Positions 33,954-44,124 of a DNA stretch of 64,000 bases are shown piece after piece. Each line of letters begins with the position of its first letter. The first letter of the stretch is position 1. A model generated the notes under the pieces. The model was not told the DNA's origin. It was given only the letters and a program-made list of their open reading frames with translations, and searched no databases. This stretch comes from Sphingopyxis sp. BE259. Its GTDB lineage: Bacteria > Pseudomonadota > Alphaproteobacteria > Sphingomonadales > Sphingomonadaceae. Where the stretch lies: assembly GCF_031457495.1 (NCBI RefSeq), contig NZ_JAVDWM010000001.1, forward strand, positions 1,972,001 to 2,036,000. The letters are read 5' to 3'. A program made the translations under genes and the position numbers.

Positions 33954-34517
33954 ATGAAAATCACCGGCGTTGAAATCCGTCCCGGCAATATTATCGAATT
34001 TGAAAAGGGGATCTGGAAGGTCACCAAGATCCAGCACACCCAGCCGGGCAAGGGCGGCGCCTATATGCAGGTTGAAGCCAAGAACCTGATCGACGGACGC
34101 AAGCTGAACAACCGGTTCCGCAGCGCCGACACGGTCGAAAAGGTCCGCCTCGACACCAAGGATTTCCAGTTCCTTTACGCCGAGGGCGAGGATCTGGTGT
34201 TCATGGACAAGGACAGTTTCGAACAGATCAATATCTCGAAAGACGTCGTTGGCGACGCCCACGAGTTCCTGCAGGACGGTATGGATGTCGTGCTCGAGCT
34301 GTGGGAAGATCGCCCGATCTCGGTCGAACTGCCCGAAACGATCGAAGCGACGATCGTCGAGGCCGATGCGGTGGTGAAGGGGCAGACGGCGTCGTCGTCC
34401 TACAAGCCCGCGATCCTCGACAACGGTGTGCGCGTGATGGTGCCGCCGCATATCACCAGCGGCACCAAGATCGTCGTGCATGTGTACGACCGCGAGTATG
34501 TCCGCCGCGCGGATTGA
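33954..34517 (+). CDS. efp: Translation elongation factor P
   Basis: 187 aa from the ATG at 33954. It has the three-domain KOW/OB arrangement. The tip loop [13 protein letters not shown] carries K33, the residue modified in other bacteria. The C-terminal signature is [25 protein letters not shown]. It relieves ribosome stalling on polyproline. Whether K33 is modified here cannot be seen; epmA and epmB are not in the window. A palindromic repeat begins 7 bp after the stop. Confidence 0.96.
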   Translation: MKITGVEIRPGNIIEFEKGIWKVTKIQHTQPGKGGAYMQVEAKNLIDGRKLNNRFRSADTVEKVRLDTKDFQFLYAEGEDLVFMDKDSFEQINISKDVVGDAHEFLQDGMDVVLELWEDRPISVELPETIEATIVEADAVVKGQTASSSYKPAILDNGVRVMVPPHITSGTKIVVHVYDREYVRRAD

Positions 34518-34523
34518 TTAGGT

Positions 34524-34612
34524 TCCCCTCCCTGCAAGGGAGGGGCGAGAGGTGGGTGACACGCCCGCCCATGTTGCTACCCACCCCCAACCCCTCCCTT
34601 GCAGGGAGGGGG
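34524..34612. repeat. Palindromic repeat between efp and inositol monophosphatase gene
   Basis: CCCCTCCCTGCAAGGGAGGGGCGAGAGGTGGGT and its near-complement ACCCACC...CCCTTGCAGGGAGGGG surround a loop. Each arm is itself a small palindrome (CCCTCCCTGCAAGGGAGGG). The right arm supplies the GGGGGGAG ribosome site of the next gene. Confidence 0.88.
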
Positions 34613-34623
34613 GAGATCGAACA

Positions 34624-35442
34624 ATGGCCGTATCGGGCATCATCACCGTCATGGAACGCGCCGCGCGCAAGGCCGGCACGAAACTGCGCCGCGACTTTGG
34701 CGAGATCGAGCATCTGCAGGTGTCACAAAAGGGCCCCGCCGATTTCGTGTCAAAGGCCGACCAGGCTGCCGAGCGCACGCTGTACGATGAACTCGGCCGC
34801 GACCGTCCGGGTTGGGGCTTTGTCCTCGAAGAAGGCGGTGTGATCGAGGGCGATCCGGGCAAGCCGCGCTTCATCATCGATCCGCTCGATGGCACCTCGA
34901 ACTTCCTCCACGCCATCCCGCATTTTGCGATTTCGATCGCGGTGCAGGAGCCCAAGATTGGCGGCGGCTGGGGCGACGTTACCTCGTGCCTTATTTATCA
35001 GCCGGTCACCGACGAAAGCTATTGGGCCGAGCGCGGCCGCGGCGCGTGGCTGCATGACCGGCGCTTGCGCGTGGCGTCGCGGCGTCAGCTCAACGAATGC
35101 CTGATTTCGACCGGTATTCCCTTCATGGGTCATGGCAATATGGCGCAGTGGAGCCGTATTTTCGGTGCGGTCGCACCCGAAGTGGCTGGCATCCGCCGCT
35201 TTGGCGCCGCCAGCCTCGACCTCGCCTGGGTCGCCGCGGGCCGTTATGACGGGTTCTGGGAAAGTGACCTCAAGGTCTGGGACGTGGCGGCGGGCATGTT
35301 GCTGGTCCGCGAAGCCGGCGGCTTCGTCAGCGATTTTCGCGGCGGTGACCGGTCGGTCGAGCGCAGCGAATTCATCGCCGGCAGCGCTGCGGTGCATTCG
35401 AAACTGCAAAAGCTGATCGCCGGGGCGCTAAGGAACGCTTGA
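34624..35442 (+). CDS. suhB: Inositol monophosphatase family protein (SuhB-like)
   Basis: 272 aa from the ATG at 34624, with GGGGGGAG 10 bases before it; the open frame upstream runs through the repeat. Family motifs are WGFVLEEGG (metal ligands), IDPLDGTSNFLHAIPHFAISIA (about 85-106) and SDLKVWDVAAGMLLVREAGG. It is a Mg-dependent inositol or related sugar phosphatase; SuhB also acts with the transcription antitermination complex in E. coli. The role here is by homology only. Confidence 0.9.
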   Translation: MAVSGIITVMERAARKAGTKLRRDFGEIEHLQVSQKGPADFVSKADQAAERTLYDELGRDRPGWGFVLEEGGVIEGDPGKPRFIIDPLDGTSNFLHAIPHFAISIAVQEPKIGGGWGDVTSCLIYQPVTDESYWAERGRGAWLHDRRLRVASRRQLNECLISTGIPFMGHGNMAQWSRIFGAVAPEVAGIRRFGAASLDLAWVAAGRYDGFWESDLKVWDVAAGMLLVREAGGFVSDFRGGDRSVERSEFIAGSAAVHSKLQKLIAGALRNA

Positions 35443-35454
35443 ACGGACGAGCCT

Positions 35455-35527
35455 CGTCATGCCGGACTTTATCCGGCATCGACGGCGGCGTTGAAGTCCT
35501 GGACCCCGGATGAAGTCCGAGATGACG
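35455..35527. repeat. Palindromic repeat (family CGTCATnCCGGA)
   Basis: CGTCATGCCGGACTTTATCCGG at 35455 pairs with CCGGATGAAGTCCGAGATGACG, with partial mismatches. It lies between convergent suhB and YbjN genes. It shares its CGTCAT ends with the repeat at 55961-56039. Confidence 0.85.
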
Positions 35528-35541
35528 AGTGACTATTCAGA

Positions 35542-36024
35542 CTATTTCTCGAATATATACTCGCGGAAACTGTCCATCAGCGTTGCCCAGGTGTTGAACG
35601 TTTCGCCAACATTTTCGCGCGGGATGCCGGCGAAATCCAGATCGACGTCCATTTCCAGCACCGGATCGCCCTCGTCATCCTGGTATGCGCGGGCAAAACG
35701 CTTATCCTTGTTCCATTTGTTGAGCTTGTCGAGCGACACGCCCTTGGCGTCGCTGAATCCCATATAATATTGCAACGTCTTGCACTTCTTGCCGTCTTCG
35801 CAATTCATGAACAGGACGAGGAATTTCAGTCCGCCGCGACTGCTTTCGATATAGGGATCGTCGCCGGGCTTGGTAACGATCGTTGCGGGCCAGCCCTGCG
35901 ACTCGACGATCGCCTCGATCGTCGCCGGATCGCTGGCATTGACCAGCTCGGCATGGGCAGGGGTGGCGGCCAGCAGGGCGGATGCGCCGAAAGCGACGGC
36001 TGCGTGCGTGGTAAATCGGCGCAT
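35542..36024 (-). CDS. YbjN domain protein, exported
   Basis: 160 aa. A signal peptide (about 1-25, ending AHA) precedes a YbjN-type fold. Segments: IEAIVESQGWPATIV, FLVLFMNCEDGKKCKTLQYYMGF with two Cys, WNKDKRFARAYQDDEGDPVLEMDVDLD and TFNTWATLMDSFREYI. YbjN family proteins resemble type III secretion chaperones; the function is unknown. The 216-bp divergent gap before nuoA should contain the nuo promoter. Confidence 0.8.
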   Translation of the reverse strand: MRRFTTHAAVAFGASALLAATPAHAELVNASDPATIEAIVESQGWPATIVTKPGDDPYIESSRGGLKFLVLFMNCEDGKKCKTLQYYMGFSDAKGVSLDKLNKWNKDKRFARAYQDDEGDPVLEMDVDLDFAGIPRENVGETFNTWATLMDSFREYIFEK

Positions 36025-36240
36025 AAAAATCCCCCTGTCGAAACCGCCCTCGAAAGCGCGAGGCCAAGCCCCATTTCTTGCGGCGTATCACAGCGATAGG
36101 CGCTGTCACCAGTACGCTTTGTGCTTTTGGTCACTTGGCACGCGAAAATCATGCCCGCGGTGCTTGCGAGGCGCGGCGCGCTGGCCTAAAGCGCCCGCAT
36201 AACGGGTGGCAAACACCTCAAAACAAGACTGCGAGCTCCC

Positions 36241-36615
36241 ATGGTCGATCTGACGCAATATCTGCCGATCCTGATATTCCTGGTCATTGCGGTCGGGTTG
36301 TCGTCGGCGTTCGTGTTCCTGCCGATGGGCGTGGCGCGGCTGACCGGCGCGCACAAACCCGACCCGGCAAAGCTGACCGAATATGAATGCGGCTTCCCCG
36401 CGTTCGAGGATGCGCGCAGCCAGTTCGATGTGCGTTTCTATCTGGTCGCGATCCTGTTCATCATCTTCGATTTGGAAGCGGCTTTCCTGTTTCCATGGGC
36501 AGTCAGCCTCGAAGAGATCGGCTGGGCCGGTTGGGCCACGATGATGATATTCCTCGCCGAACTCGCGATCGGCCTTGTGTATGCATGGAAGAAAGGGGCG
36601 TTGGACTGGGAATGA
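36241..36615 (+). CDS. nuoA: NADH-quinone oxidoreductase subunit A
   Basis: 124 aa with three membrane helices. It has the typical [40 protein letters not shown] (about 46-85). The Cys in the ECG loop is the one exposed in the inactive form of complex I. First gene of the nuo operon. Its stop overlaps the nuoB start (ATGA). Confidence 0.97.
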   Translation: MVDLTQYLPILIFLVIAVGLSSAFVFLPMGVARLTGAHKPDPAKLTEYECGFPAFEDARSQFDVRFYLVAILFIIFDLEAAFLFPWAVSLEEIGWAGWATMMIFLAELAIGLVYAWKKGALDWE

Positions 36616-37178
36616 GCAGCTCGATCATCCTGCCGCCCGGCCAGATGCCGGTTGCAAGCCCTGTCGCTCCGGGAACCAACCCGGACCAGAGCTTTTTCGA
36701 CGATCTCAACAGCGAGGTCGGCGACAAGGGCTTTCTCGTCACCTCGACCGAGGATCTGTTCAACTGGGCGCGTACTGGGTCGCTGTGGTGGATGACCTTT
36801 GGTCTCGCATGCTGCGCGGTCGAGATGATTCACGTCAACATGCCGCGGTACGACATGGAGCGTTTCGGCGCCGCGCCGCGCGCATCGCCACGCCAGAGCG
36901 ACGTGATGATCGTAGCGGGGACGCTGTGCAACAAGATGGCCCCGGCGCTGCGCCGCGTTTACGACCAGATGTCGAACCCGAAATATGTCATCTCGATGGG
37001 TAGCTGCGCCAACGGCGGCGGCTATTATCACTACAGCTATTCGGTGGTGCGCGGTTGTGACCGCATTGTGCCGGTCGACATCTATGTCCCCGGTTGTCCG
37101 CCGACCGCCGAAGCCTTGCTTTATGGCGTGATGCAATTGCAGCGGAAGATCCGCCGCACCGGGACGATTGAACGCTGA
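36612..37178 (+). CDS. nuoB: NADH-quinone oxidoreductase subunit B
   Basis: 188 aa from the ATG at 36612. It carries iron-sulfur cluster N2, whose ligands are C67, C68, C132 and C162 (LACCAV, GSCANGG, VPGCPP). It passes electrons to quinone together with NuoD. The 1-base overlap with nuoC (TGATG) keeps coupling. Confidence 0.97.
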   Translation: MSSSIILPPGQMPVASPVAPGTNPDQSFFDDLNSEVGDKGFLVTSTEDLFNWARTGSLWWMTFGLACCAVEMIHVNMPRYDMERFGAAPRASPRQSDVMIVAGTLCNKMAPALRRVYDQMSNPKYVISMGSCANGGGYYHYSYSVVRGCDRIVPVDIYVPGCPPTAEALLYGVMQLQRKIRRTGTIER

Positions 37179-38080
37179 TGGCCCACGCCGCTCCCCTGAT
37201 TGCGCCGCGCGCGACGCTGGCGGCTGAGCTGAAGCAGCTGCTCGGCACCGATCTGCTCGCGCATGATTTCGCTGCCGACGAAGACAGCATCACCGTTGAT
37301 CGCACCGCGATTGCCGGGGTGATGATCGCGCTGCGCGATAATCTGGAATATCAGCAGCTGATGGAGATCGCCGGGGTCGACTATCCCGACCGTGCCGAGC
37401 GGTTCGAGGTCGTCTATCATCTGCTCAGCGTTACGCGGAACCACCGCCTGCGCGTCCGTGTGTCGACCGACGAGGCGACGCCCGTGCCGAGTATCGTGCC
37501 CGTGTGGCCCGTCGCGGGCTGGCTCGAGCGCGAAGTGTTCGACATGTATGGTGTGCTGTTCGCGGGCAATTCTGACCTCCGCCGCATCCTGACCGACTAT
37601 GGTTTTCAGGGCCATCCGCAACGCAAGGATTTCCCGCTGACCGGCTATACCGAGCTGCGATACAGCGAAGAGGACAAGCGCGTCGTATACGAGCCGGTGA
37701 AGCTGGCGCAGGATTTCCGCAACTTCGACTTCCTGTCCCCATGGGAAGGCGCCGACTATGTGCTGCCGGGCGATGAAAAGGCCGGCGGCACGGGCGAAGC
37801 GCCGGGCAAGGGCGCGCCCACGCCAATGACTGCGAAGGAAGTGAAGTCGTCCGACGACAAGGCGAAGGCTTCGCCGCCGCCGACCCCCAAGACGACCGAC
37901 AGCCCCGCACAAACGGGAGCGGGCGCCAAGGTGAACAAGGCGGCGTCGAAAACGAGCCGCGACGGCGCGAAATCGAAGGTTGCGACCAAGGAAGCGAAAA
38001 CGCCCGCGACGACCAAAGCTGAAAAAGCGCCCGCCAAGCCGCGCGCGCCGCGCAAGCCCAAGACGGGAGGTGACGCATGA
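37178..38080 (+). CDS. nuoC: NADH-quinone oxidoreductase subunit C with C-terminal Lys/Ala/Pro tail
   Basis: 300 aa. The conserved part (about 1-195) has [24 protein letters not shown]-type [21 protein letters not shown] [21 protein letters not shown] and [13 protein letters not shown]. It links the peripheral arm to the membrane. The remaining about 95 residues form a low-complexity tail rich in Lys, Ala, Pro, Ser and Thr (for example [19 protein letters not shown]). This tail is not part of the subunit core and is likely disordered. It overlaps nuoD by 4 bp. Confidence 0.95.
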   Translation: MAHAAPLIAPRATLAAELKQLLGTDLLAHDFAADEDSITVDRTAIAGVMIALRDNLEYQQLMEIAGVDYPDRAERFEVVYHLLSVTRNHRLRVRVSTDEATPVPSIVPVWPVAGWLEREVFDMYGVLFAGNSDLRRILTDYGFQGHPQRKDFPLTGYTELRYSEEDKRVVYEPVKLAQDFRNFDFLSPWEGADYVLPGDEKAGGTGEAPGKGAPTPMTAKEVKSSDDKAKASPPPTPKTTDSPAQTGAGAKVNKAASKTSRDGAKSKVATKEAKTPATTKAEKAPAKPRAPRKPKTGGDA

Positions 38081-39333
38081 CCGACACCCCAACGATCCGC
38101 CACCACGGCGGCGACATGTTCGAAGGCTATCCGGTCGACACCGCAAATACCGCGGGCGATCAGGCGGTCACCAACTACACGATCAACTTCGGTCCGCAGC
38201 ATCCGGCGGCGCACGGCGTGCTGCGGCTGGTGCTCGAACTCGATGGCGAGATCATCGAACGCGTCGATCCGCATGTCGGGCTGCTGCATCGCGGCACCGA
38301 AAAGCTGATCGAATATAAGACCTATCTTCAGGCGCTGCCTTATTTCGACCGGCTCGACTATTGCTCGCCGCTCGGCATGGAGCACAGCTATGTGCTCGCG
38401 ATCGAAAAGCTGCTCGACCTCGAAGTCCCGGCGCGCGCGCAATATCTGCGCACGATGTTCGCCGAACTGACGCGCATCTGCAACCATATGCTCAATATCG
38501 GGTCGCACGTCATGGATGTCGGCGCGATGACCCCGAACCTGTGGGTGTTCGAGCTGCGCGAGGATTGCCTCAACTTCTTCGAACGCGCCTCGGGTGCGCG
38601 GATGCACAGCGCCTACTTCCGTCCCGGCGGCATCCATCAGGATGTCCCCGAAAAATTGCTCGTCGACATCGGCGAATGGGTCGAAACGCGCCTGCCGAAG
38701 CTGTTCGGCGACGCGATGAGCCTCGTCATCGACAACCGCATCTTCAAACAGCGCAACGTCGATATCGCGACGGTGAGCAAGGAAGACGCGCTGGCGTGGG
38801 GCTTCTCCGGCCCGATGATCCGCGGCAGCGGCATCGCATGGGATTTGCGCAAGTCGCAGCCTTATGACGCCTATGCTGCGATGGAATTCGACATTCCCGT
38901 CGGCACGCGCGGCGATTGCTATGACCGCTTCATGGTCCGCGTCGAGGAAGTCTATCAGTCGGCGAAGATCATCAAACAGTGCCTGCGCGACATGCCCACC
39001 GGCCCGATCGCCAGCCTCGACCGCAAGGTCGTGCCGCCGAAGCGCGGCGAGATGAAGCAGTCGATGGAATCGCTGATCCATCATTTCAAGCTCTATACCG
39101 AGGGCTTCCATGTCCCGGCGGGCGAAGTTTACGTGGCGACTGAAAGCCCGAAGGGCGAATTCGGCGTCTATCTGGTCAGCGACGGCACCAACAAGCCGTA
39201 CCGCTGCAAGATCCGCCCAACGGCGTTTTCGCATTTGCAGGCGATGGACATGATGTCGAAGGGCCACATGCTCGCCGACACGACCGCGATCATCGGCGCC
39301 ATTGACGTGGTGTTCGGGGAGTGCGACCGGTGA
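38077..39333 (+). CDS. nuoD: NADH-quinone oxidoreductase subunit D
   Basis: 418 aa. It forms the quinone pocket with NuoB. It has the [20 protein letters not shown] (about 45-64), [26 protein letters not shown] and the C-terminal [25 protein letters not shown] end. It shows no fusion to NuoC, unlike E. coli. Its stop overlaps the next ORF (GTGA). Confidence 0.97.
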   Translation: MTDTPTIRHHGGDMFEGYPVDTANTAGDQAVTNYTINFGPQHPAAHGVLRLVLELDGEIIERVDPHVGLLHRGTEKLIEYKTYLQALPYFDRLDYCSPLGMEHSYVLAIEKLLDLEVPARAQYLRTMFAELTRICNHMLNIGSHVMDVGAMTPNLWVFELREDCLNFFERASGARMHSAYFRPGGIHQDVPEKLLVDIGEWVETRLPKLFGDAMSLVIDNRIFKQRNVDIATVSKEDALAWGFSGPMIRGSGIAWDLRKSQPYDAYAAMEFDIPVGTRGDCYDRFMVRVEEVYQSAKIIKQCLRDMPTGPIASLDRKVVPPKRGEMKQSMESLIHHFKLYTEGFHVPAGEVYVATESPKGEFGVYLVSDGTNKPYRCKIRPTAFSHLQAMDMMSKGHMLADTTAIIGAIDVVFGECDR

Positions 39334-39506
39334 CGCCGTCGTCGCTCGAGATGCTCTGGTTGGGGGCTGTTGCGGGGTTGATCGCCTATCCGGTCGGCGA
39401 CCTACTCAATTGGTGGATTATGGAACCTCTCGTCGTTTTGACAGCGGCATGCGCGCTGCTGCTCGCTGGCCGGAATTTGCCCACAAAGGTCGGATCGCAT
39501 GGCTGA
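39330..39506 (+). CDS. Small membrane protein between nuoD and nuoE
   Basis: 58 aa from the GTG at 39330, overlapping the nuoD stop, with GGGGAG 8 nt upstream. Two short hydrophobic segments (about 6-24 and 30-46; [19 protein letters not shown] and [16 protein letters not shown]) end in a basic tail. Its stop is inside the nuoE start (8-bp overlap), so it is translationally coupled on both sides. It has no known family. It could be an accessory assembly or supernumerary subunit; this is inference. Confidence 0.7.
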   Translation: MTPSSLEMLWLGAVAGLIAYPVGDLLNWWIMEPLVVLTAACALLLAGRNLPTKVGSHG

Positions 39507-40167
39507 CGCACCCCAAATCCCCGACGAAGCCGAAACCCGCGCGCGCTGGGGCGCTTTTGCGTGGACGGCGGAGAATGCCGAAAAGGCGAAGGCGGTTATC
39601 GCGCGCTATCCCGCAGGGCGCCAGCGTTCGGCGGTGATGCCGTTGCTCGACCTGGCCCAGCGGCAGGTCGGGGCCGAGACGCAGACGCAGGGCTGGCTGC
39701 CCGTGCCGGTGATCGAATATGTCGCGGCGCAGCTCGATATGCCGTTCATGCGCGCCTATGAGGTCGCGTCGTTTTACACGATGTATAATCTGGCGCCGGT
39801 CGGGCGCTATCATGTTCAGGTCTGCGGCACGACGCCGTGCCTGCTGCGCGGGTCGGACGATGTGATGGCCGCGTGCAAGAATCGCGGCATGGTGAAGGGC
39901 AAGACGACGCCCGACGGCCTGTTCACGCTGACCGAGGTCGAGTGCATGGGCACCTGCACCAACGCGCCGATGGTCCAGATCAACGACGATAACTACGAAG
40001 ATCTGGATTTCGACCGCATGGCCGCGATCCTTGACGCGCTGGCGGCGGGCGAGACGCCGAAAGCGGGGACGCAGATCGCGGGCCGTCACACGAGCGAACC
40101 CGAGGGTGGTCCGACGACGCTGAAGGAAATGGTGAAGGCCAACCACGACTATCGGAAGGAGTGGTGA
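39499..40167 (+). CDS. nuoE: NADH-quinone oxidoreductase subunit E
   Basis: 222 aa. It carries the [2Fe-2S] cluster N1a with ligands C109, C114, C149 and C153 (CGTTPC, CMGTC). It has a thioredoxin-like fold. A tail after the cluster region ends NHDYRKEW. It lies 1 nt before the nuoF start. Confidence 0.96.
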   Translation: MADAPQIPDEAETRARWGAFAWTAENAEKAKAVIARYPAGRQRSAVMPLLDLAQRQVGAETQTQGWLPVPVIEYVAAQLDMPFMRAYEVASFYTMYNLAPVGRYHVQVCGTTPCLLRGSDDVMAACKNRGMVKGKTTPDGLFTLTEVECMGTCTNAPMVQINDDNYEDLDFDRMAAILDALAAGETPKAGTQIAGRHTSEPEGGPTTLKEMVKANHDYRKEW

Positions 40168-40168
40168 C

Positions 40169-41461
40169 ATGAGCCTTCAGGACAAGGACCGCATCTTCAC
40201 CAACATCTATGGCTTCCAGCCGTGGAACCTGAAGTCGGCGCAGATGCGCGGCGATTGGGACAAGACCAAGGACCTGATGAAGCGCGGCCAGGACGCGATC
40301 ATCGAGGAGATCAAGGCGTCGGGGCTGCGCGGCCGCGGCGGCGCGGGTTTCCCGACCGGTCTGAAATGGTCGTTCATGCCGAAGGAGCCGCGCGCCGACC
40401 GCCCGAGCTTCCTGGTCATTAACGCCGACGAATCCGAGCCGGGGTCGTGCAAGGACCGCGAAATCATCCGCCACGATCCGCACAAGCTGATCGAAGGCGC
40501 GCTGATCGCGGGTTTCGCGATGCGCGCGCGCGCCGCGTATATCTATATTCGCGGCGAATTCATCCGCGAGGCCGAGACGTTGTTCGCGGCGGTTCAGGAG
40601 GCGTATGACGCCGGTCTGCTCGGCAAGAATGCGGCGAAGTCGGGCTATGATTTCGACGTCTTTGTCCACCGCGGCGCCGGCGCCTATATCTGCGGCGAAG
40701 AAACCGCGATGATCGAAAGCCTGGAGGGCAAGAAGGGCCAGCCGCGTCTGAAACCGCCGTTTCCGGCGGGTGCGGGCCTTTATGGCTGCCCGACCACGGT
40801 CAACAACGTCGAGAGCATCGCGGTCGTCCCGACGATCCTGCGCCGGGGCGCGCCTTGGTTCTCGTCCTTTGGGCGCGAGAATAACAAAGGCACCAAGCTG
40901 TTCCAGATCAGCGGCCATGTGAACACGCCGTGCGTCGTCGAGGAAGAGATGAGCATCCCCTTCCGCGAGCTGATCGACAAGCATTGTGGCGGCATCCGCG
41001 GCGGCTGGGACAATCTGCTCGCGGTGATCCCCGGCGGGTCGTCGGTGCCGCTGGTTCCGGCAGCAGAGATCATGGATTGCCCGATGGATTTCGACGGGCT
41101 GAAAGCGGTCGGATCTGGGCTCGGCACCGCGGCCGCCATCGTGATGGACAAGTCGACCGACGTCGTTCAGGCGATCAGCCGCATCAGCTATTTCTACAAG
41201 CATGAAAGCTGCGGCCAGTGCACCCCGTGCCGCGAAGGCACTGGCTGGATGTGGCGCGTGATGGAGCGGCTGCGCACCGGCGATGCCGATATCAGCGAAA
41301 TCGACACGCTGTTCGACGTCACCAAGCAGGTCGAAGGCCACACCATCTGCGCGCTGGGCGACGCGGCGGCATGGCCAATCCAGGGATTGATCAAGCATTT
41401 CCGCCCTGAGCTGGAGCGACGTATTCGCGATAATGGCGGTGTTATGGAGGCAGCGGAATGA
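40169..41461 (+). CDS. nuoF: NADH-quinone oxidoreductase subunit F
   Basis: 430 aa. It binds NADH and FMN and cluster N3. It has [17 protein letters not shown] (about 50-66; FMN site), [28 protein letters not shown] (NADH site), and the N3 ligands in [14 protein letters not shown] plus a distal Cys in [10 protein letters not shown]. The stop overlaps the start of an orphan ORF (ATGA). Confidence 0.97.
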   Translation: MSLQDKDRIFTNIYGFQPWNLKSAQMRGDWDKTKDLMKRGQDAIIEEIKASGLRGRGGAGFPTGLKWSFMPKEPRADRPSFLVINADESEPGSCKDREIIRHDPHKLIEGALIAGFAMRARAAYIYIRGEFIREAETLFAAVQEAYDAGLLGKNAAKSGYDFDVFVHRGAGAYICGEETAMIESLEGKKGQPRLKPPFPAGAGLYGCPTTVNNVESIAVVPTILRRGAPWFSSFGRENNKGTKLFQISGHVNTPCVVEEEMSIPFRELIDKHCGGIRGGWDNLLAVIPGGSSVPLVPAAEIMDCPMDFDGLKAVGSGLGTAAAIVMDKSTDVVQAISRISYFYKHESCGQCTPCREGTGWMWRVMERLRTGDADISEIDTLFDVTKQVEGHTICALGDAAAWPIQGLIKHFRPELERRIRDNGGVMEAAE

Positions 41462-42108
41462 TCGCTTTTGCTCTTGCTTTGATGCTCTCGGCACAGGCCG
41501 CCGAGGCGCCCGTCCGGATGGACAATACGCCAACCCCATGGCCCGATCCAGAGCGCGAACAGGACGGCGTGATTTCCAAAGCCGATCCGGAGGCACGGTT
41601 GACGATGGCGCGCTTTGCCACCTGCGTTGCGGACAGCAGCCCTGACAAAGTCGCCGATGTCCTGACGAGGGATTTCCGCACGAGCGAATATCGCAATGGA
41701 CTGAAAAACTTGGCCCGCGCCAATGAAGGCTGCGCCACCCGCGTCGGCCTGCGCGGTCGCATGTCGGGGTCGAACCTGTCGATGGCTGCTGCGCTGGCAG
41801 AGGCGATGATCGCGCGGAACACTGCGCCGCTCAACGCTCGACTGGCCAAAGCGGCATCGGGCAAGGACGCGCCGACCTTTGCCCCGTCGGACAAGATCGC
41901 GATGTGCGTCGCGCGGTCAACCCCCGACGATGTCGCCGCACTGTTCGCAACCGCACCCGGATCGACAAGCGAAATGCAGGTTGCCACCAAACTGCAGCCC
42001 GCGGTTCAGCTGTGCAGCCGCGAGGCGAAGCTGGAAACGAGCGTTGCCGGGCTCCGCTCCATCGTCGCCACCGCCACCTTCCGACTGCTGGCGGCGCAGG
42101 AAAGCTGA
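41458..42108 (+). CDS. Exported protein of unknown function inside nuo operon (F/G)
   Basis: 216 aa from the ATG overlapping the nuoF stop. A signal peptide (about 1-15) is cleavable near AQAAEAP. The mature part is soluble with four cysteines ([32 protein letters not shown]) and repeats the pattern C-V-A-(D/R)-S-(S/T)-P-D-(K/D)-V at about 56 and 143. This suggests an internal duplication. No known family. It is translationally coupled to nuoF and 3 nt before nuoG. A complex I connection is only by position. Confidence 0.75.
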   Translation: MIAFALALMLSAQAAEAPVRMDNTPTPWPDPEREQDGVISKADPEARLTMARFATCVADSSPDKVADVLTRDFRTSEYRNGLKNLARANEGCATRVGLRGRMSGSNLSMAAALAEAMIARNTAPLNARLAKAASGKDAPTFAPSDKIAMCVARSTPDDVAALFATAPGSTSEMQVATKLQPAVQLCSREAKLETSVAGLRSIVATATFRLLAAQES

Positions 42109-42111
42109 TTC

Positions 42112-44124
42112 ATGCCCAAAGTTACCGTAGATGGCGTAGAAATCGACGTCCCTCAGGGCGCCACCGTCTTGCAGGCGTGCGAGCTGGCGGGGAAGGAAAT
42201 TCCGCGTTTCTGCTATCACGAACGCCTGTCGATCGCCGGCAATTGCCGCATGTGCCTCGTCGAGGTTGCCCCCGGTCCGCCGAAGCCGCAGGCGTCGTGC
42301 GCGCTGCCGACGGCTGAGGGGCAGATCATCAAGACCGACAGCCCGATGGTGAAGAAGGCACGCGAGGGCGTGATGGAATTCCTGCTCATCAACCATCCGC
42401 TCGATTGCCCGATCTGTGATCAGGGCGGCGAATGCGACTTGCAAGACCAGTCGGTCGCCTATGGCCGCGGCGCGACGCGCTATGACGAGAACAAGCGCGC
42501 GGTTACCGAAAAATATATGGGTCCGATCGTCAAGACGGTGATGACCCGCTGCATCCAGTGCACGCGCTGCGTCCGCTTTGCCGAGGAAGTCGCGGGCGTC
42601 GAAGACATCGGCGCGATTGGACGCGGCGAGAATATGCAGATCACGTCGTATCTGGAACGCGCGGTCGCGAGCGAGTTGTCGGGCAATGTCGTCGATCTGT
42701 GCCCAGTCGGGGCGCTGACCAGCAAGCCCTATGCGTTCGAAGCACGCCCGTGGGAGCTCACCAAGACGCTGGGCATCGACATGATGGACGCGGTCGGCAC
42801 GAATGTGCGGATCGACGCGCGCGGGCGCCAGGTGCTGCGCGTGCTGCCGCGGATCAACGATGACGTGAACGAAGAATGGGCGAGCGACAAGACCCGCCAC
42901 CATGTCGACGGCCTGACCCGCCGCCGCCTCGACCGCCCCTATGTGCGTCGTGACGGCCAGCTGGTCGAAGCAACATGGGCCGAAGCGTTCGACGTGATCA
43001 AGGCCGTGAAGGCGGGAAAATCAGTCGCGGCGATCGCGGGCGACATGGCCGATTGCGAGACGATGTTTGCCGCGAAGGCACTGGTCGGTGCGCTCGGTTC
43101 GACCTTGCTCGAAGGACGCCAGACCGGGCTCGACTATGACGTCACCAGCCTGTCAGCGGTCAATTTCAACACCGGCATTGCCGAGGCCGAGAATGCCGAT
43201 GTGATCCTGCTGGTCGGGACCAATTTGCGCTGGGAAGCGCCGCTGATCAACACGCGCGTCCGCAAGGCGGTGTGGAAAAAGGGCGCGAAGGTCTTTGCGA
43301 TCGGTCCCGAGAAGGACCAGACGTACAAGGTCAACTGGCTCGGCGACGACGCATCGCTCGTCGTAAAGCTGCCCGCGCCGGCGCTCGACGCGCTGAAGGG
43401 TGCCGAACGCCCGCTGATCATCATCGGCGGGGGCGGGCTTGCGGTTCCCGGCGTCCATGGTGCGGCGCTCGCGCTTGCCAAGTCGGTGAACGCGGTCAAA
43501 GATGGCTGGAACGGCTTTTCGGTCGTCCATATGGCGGCGAGCCGCATGGGTGGGCTGATGCTCGGCTATGCGCAGCCCGGCGGGATCAGGGATATCGTCG
43601 CGGCGAAACCCAAGGTCGCGTTCTTCCTGGGCGCCGACGAAGTAGACTTCGTCGGCTTTGCCAAGACGCTGAAGGTCTATGTCGGCCATCATGGCGATAA
43701 GGGCGCGCACGCCGCCGATGTCATCCTGCCCGCAGCGGCTTGGCCCGAAAAGGATTTCACCACGGTCAACACCGAGGGCCGGGTACAGCGCAGCGAGAAG
43801 GCGGTGTTCGCACCGGGTGACGCGCGCGAGGACTGGAGCATTTTCCGGGCGCTCGCCGATGCGCTGGGCGTGTCGGTCGGCTTCGACAGCTTCGACGCAT
43901 GCCGCACGGCGATGATTGCGGCGGTCCCGGCGCTCGGCGTTGAACGGCTGGCCGATTATGGCTGGGCGGCGCCGAAGCTGCCCGCCAAACCCGAGGCGCA
44001 CGCAATTCCGTCGCCGATCAAGGATTTCTACCTCACCAACGCCATCTGCCGCGCGTCGCCGACGATGCAGCGCTGCTCGGACGAGCTGATCCATGGCGCA
44101 GACTTTGCGGAGGCTGCGGAATGA
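42112..44124 (+). CDS. nuoG: NADH-quinone oxidoreductase subunit G
   Basis: 670 aa. It has the 2Fe-2S domain (N1b; FCYHERLSIAGNCRMCLVEV, about 35-54), then HPLDCPICDQGGECDLQDQ (about 96-114, N5), the 4Fe-4S CIQCTRCVRFAEEVAGVEDIG (N4), and a molybdopterin-oxidoreductase-like C-domain. It begins the electron path from NADH. It is shorter than the E. coli form (908 aa), as is usual in alphaproteobacteria. It overlaps the next small ORF by 4 bp. Confidence 0.96.
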   Translation: MPKVTVDGVEIDVPQGATVLQACELAGKEIPRFCYHERLSIAGNCRMCLVEVAPGPPKPQASCALPTAEGQIIKTDSPMVKKAREGVMEFLLINHPLDCPICDQGGECDLQDQSVAYGRGATRYDENKRAVTEKYMGPIVKTVMTRCIQCTRCVRFAEEVAGVEDIGAIGRGENMQITSYLERAVASELSGNVVDLCPVGALTSKPYAFEARPWELTKTLGIDMMDAVGTNVRIDARGRQVLRVLPRINDDVNEEWASDKTRHHVDGLTRRRLDRPYVRRDGQLVEATWAEAFDVIKAVKAGKSVAAIAGDMADCETMFAAKALVGALGSTLLEGRQTGLDYDVTSLSAVNFNTGIAEAENADVILLVGTNLRWEAPLINTRVRKAVWKKGAKVFAIGPEKDQTYKVNWLGDDASLVVKLPAPALDALKGAERPLIIIGGGGLAVPGVHGAALALAKSVNAVKDGWNGFSVVHMAASRMGGLMLGYAQPGGIRDIVAAKPKVAFFLGADEVDFVGFAKTLKVYVGHHGDKGAHAADVILPAAAWPEKDFTTVNTEGRVQRSEKAVFAPGDAREDWSIFRALADALGVSVGFDSFDACRTAMIAAVPALGVERLADYGWAAPKLPAKPEAHAIPSPIKDFYLTNAICRASPTMQRCSDELIHGADFAEAAE

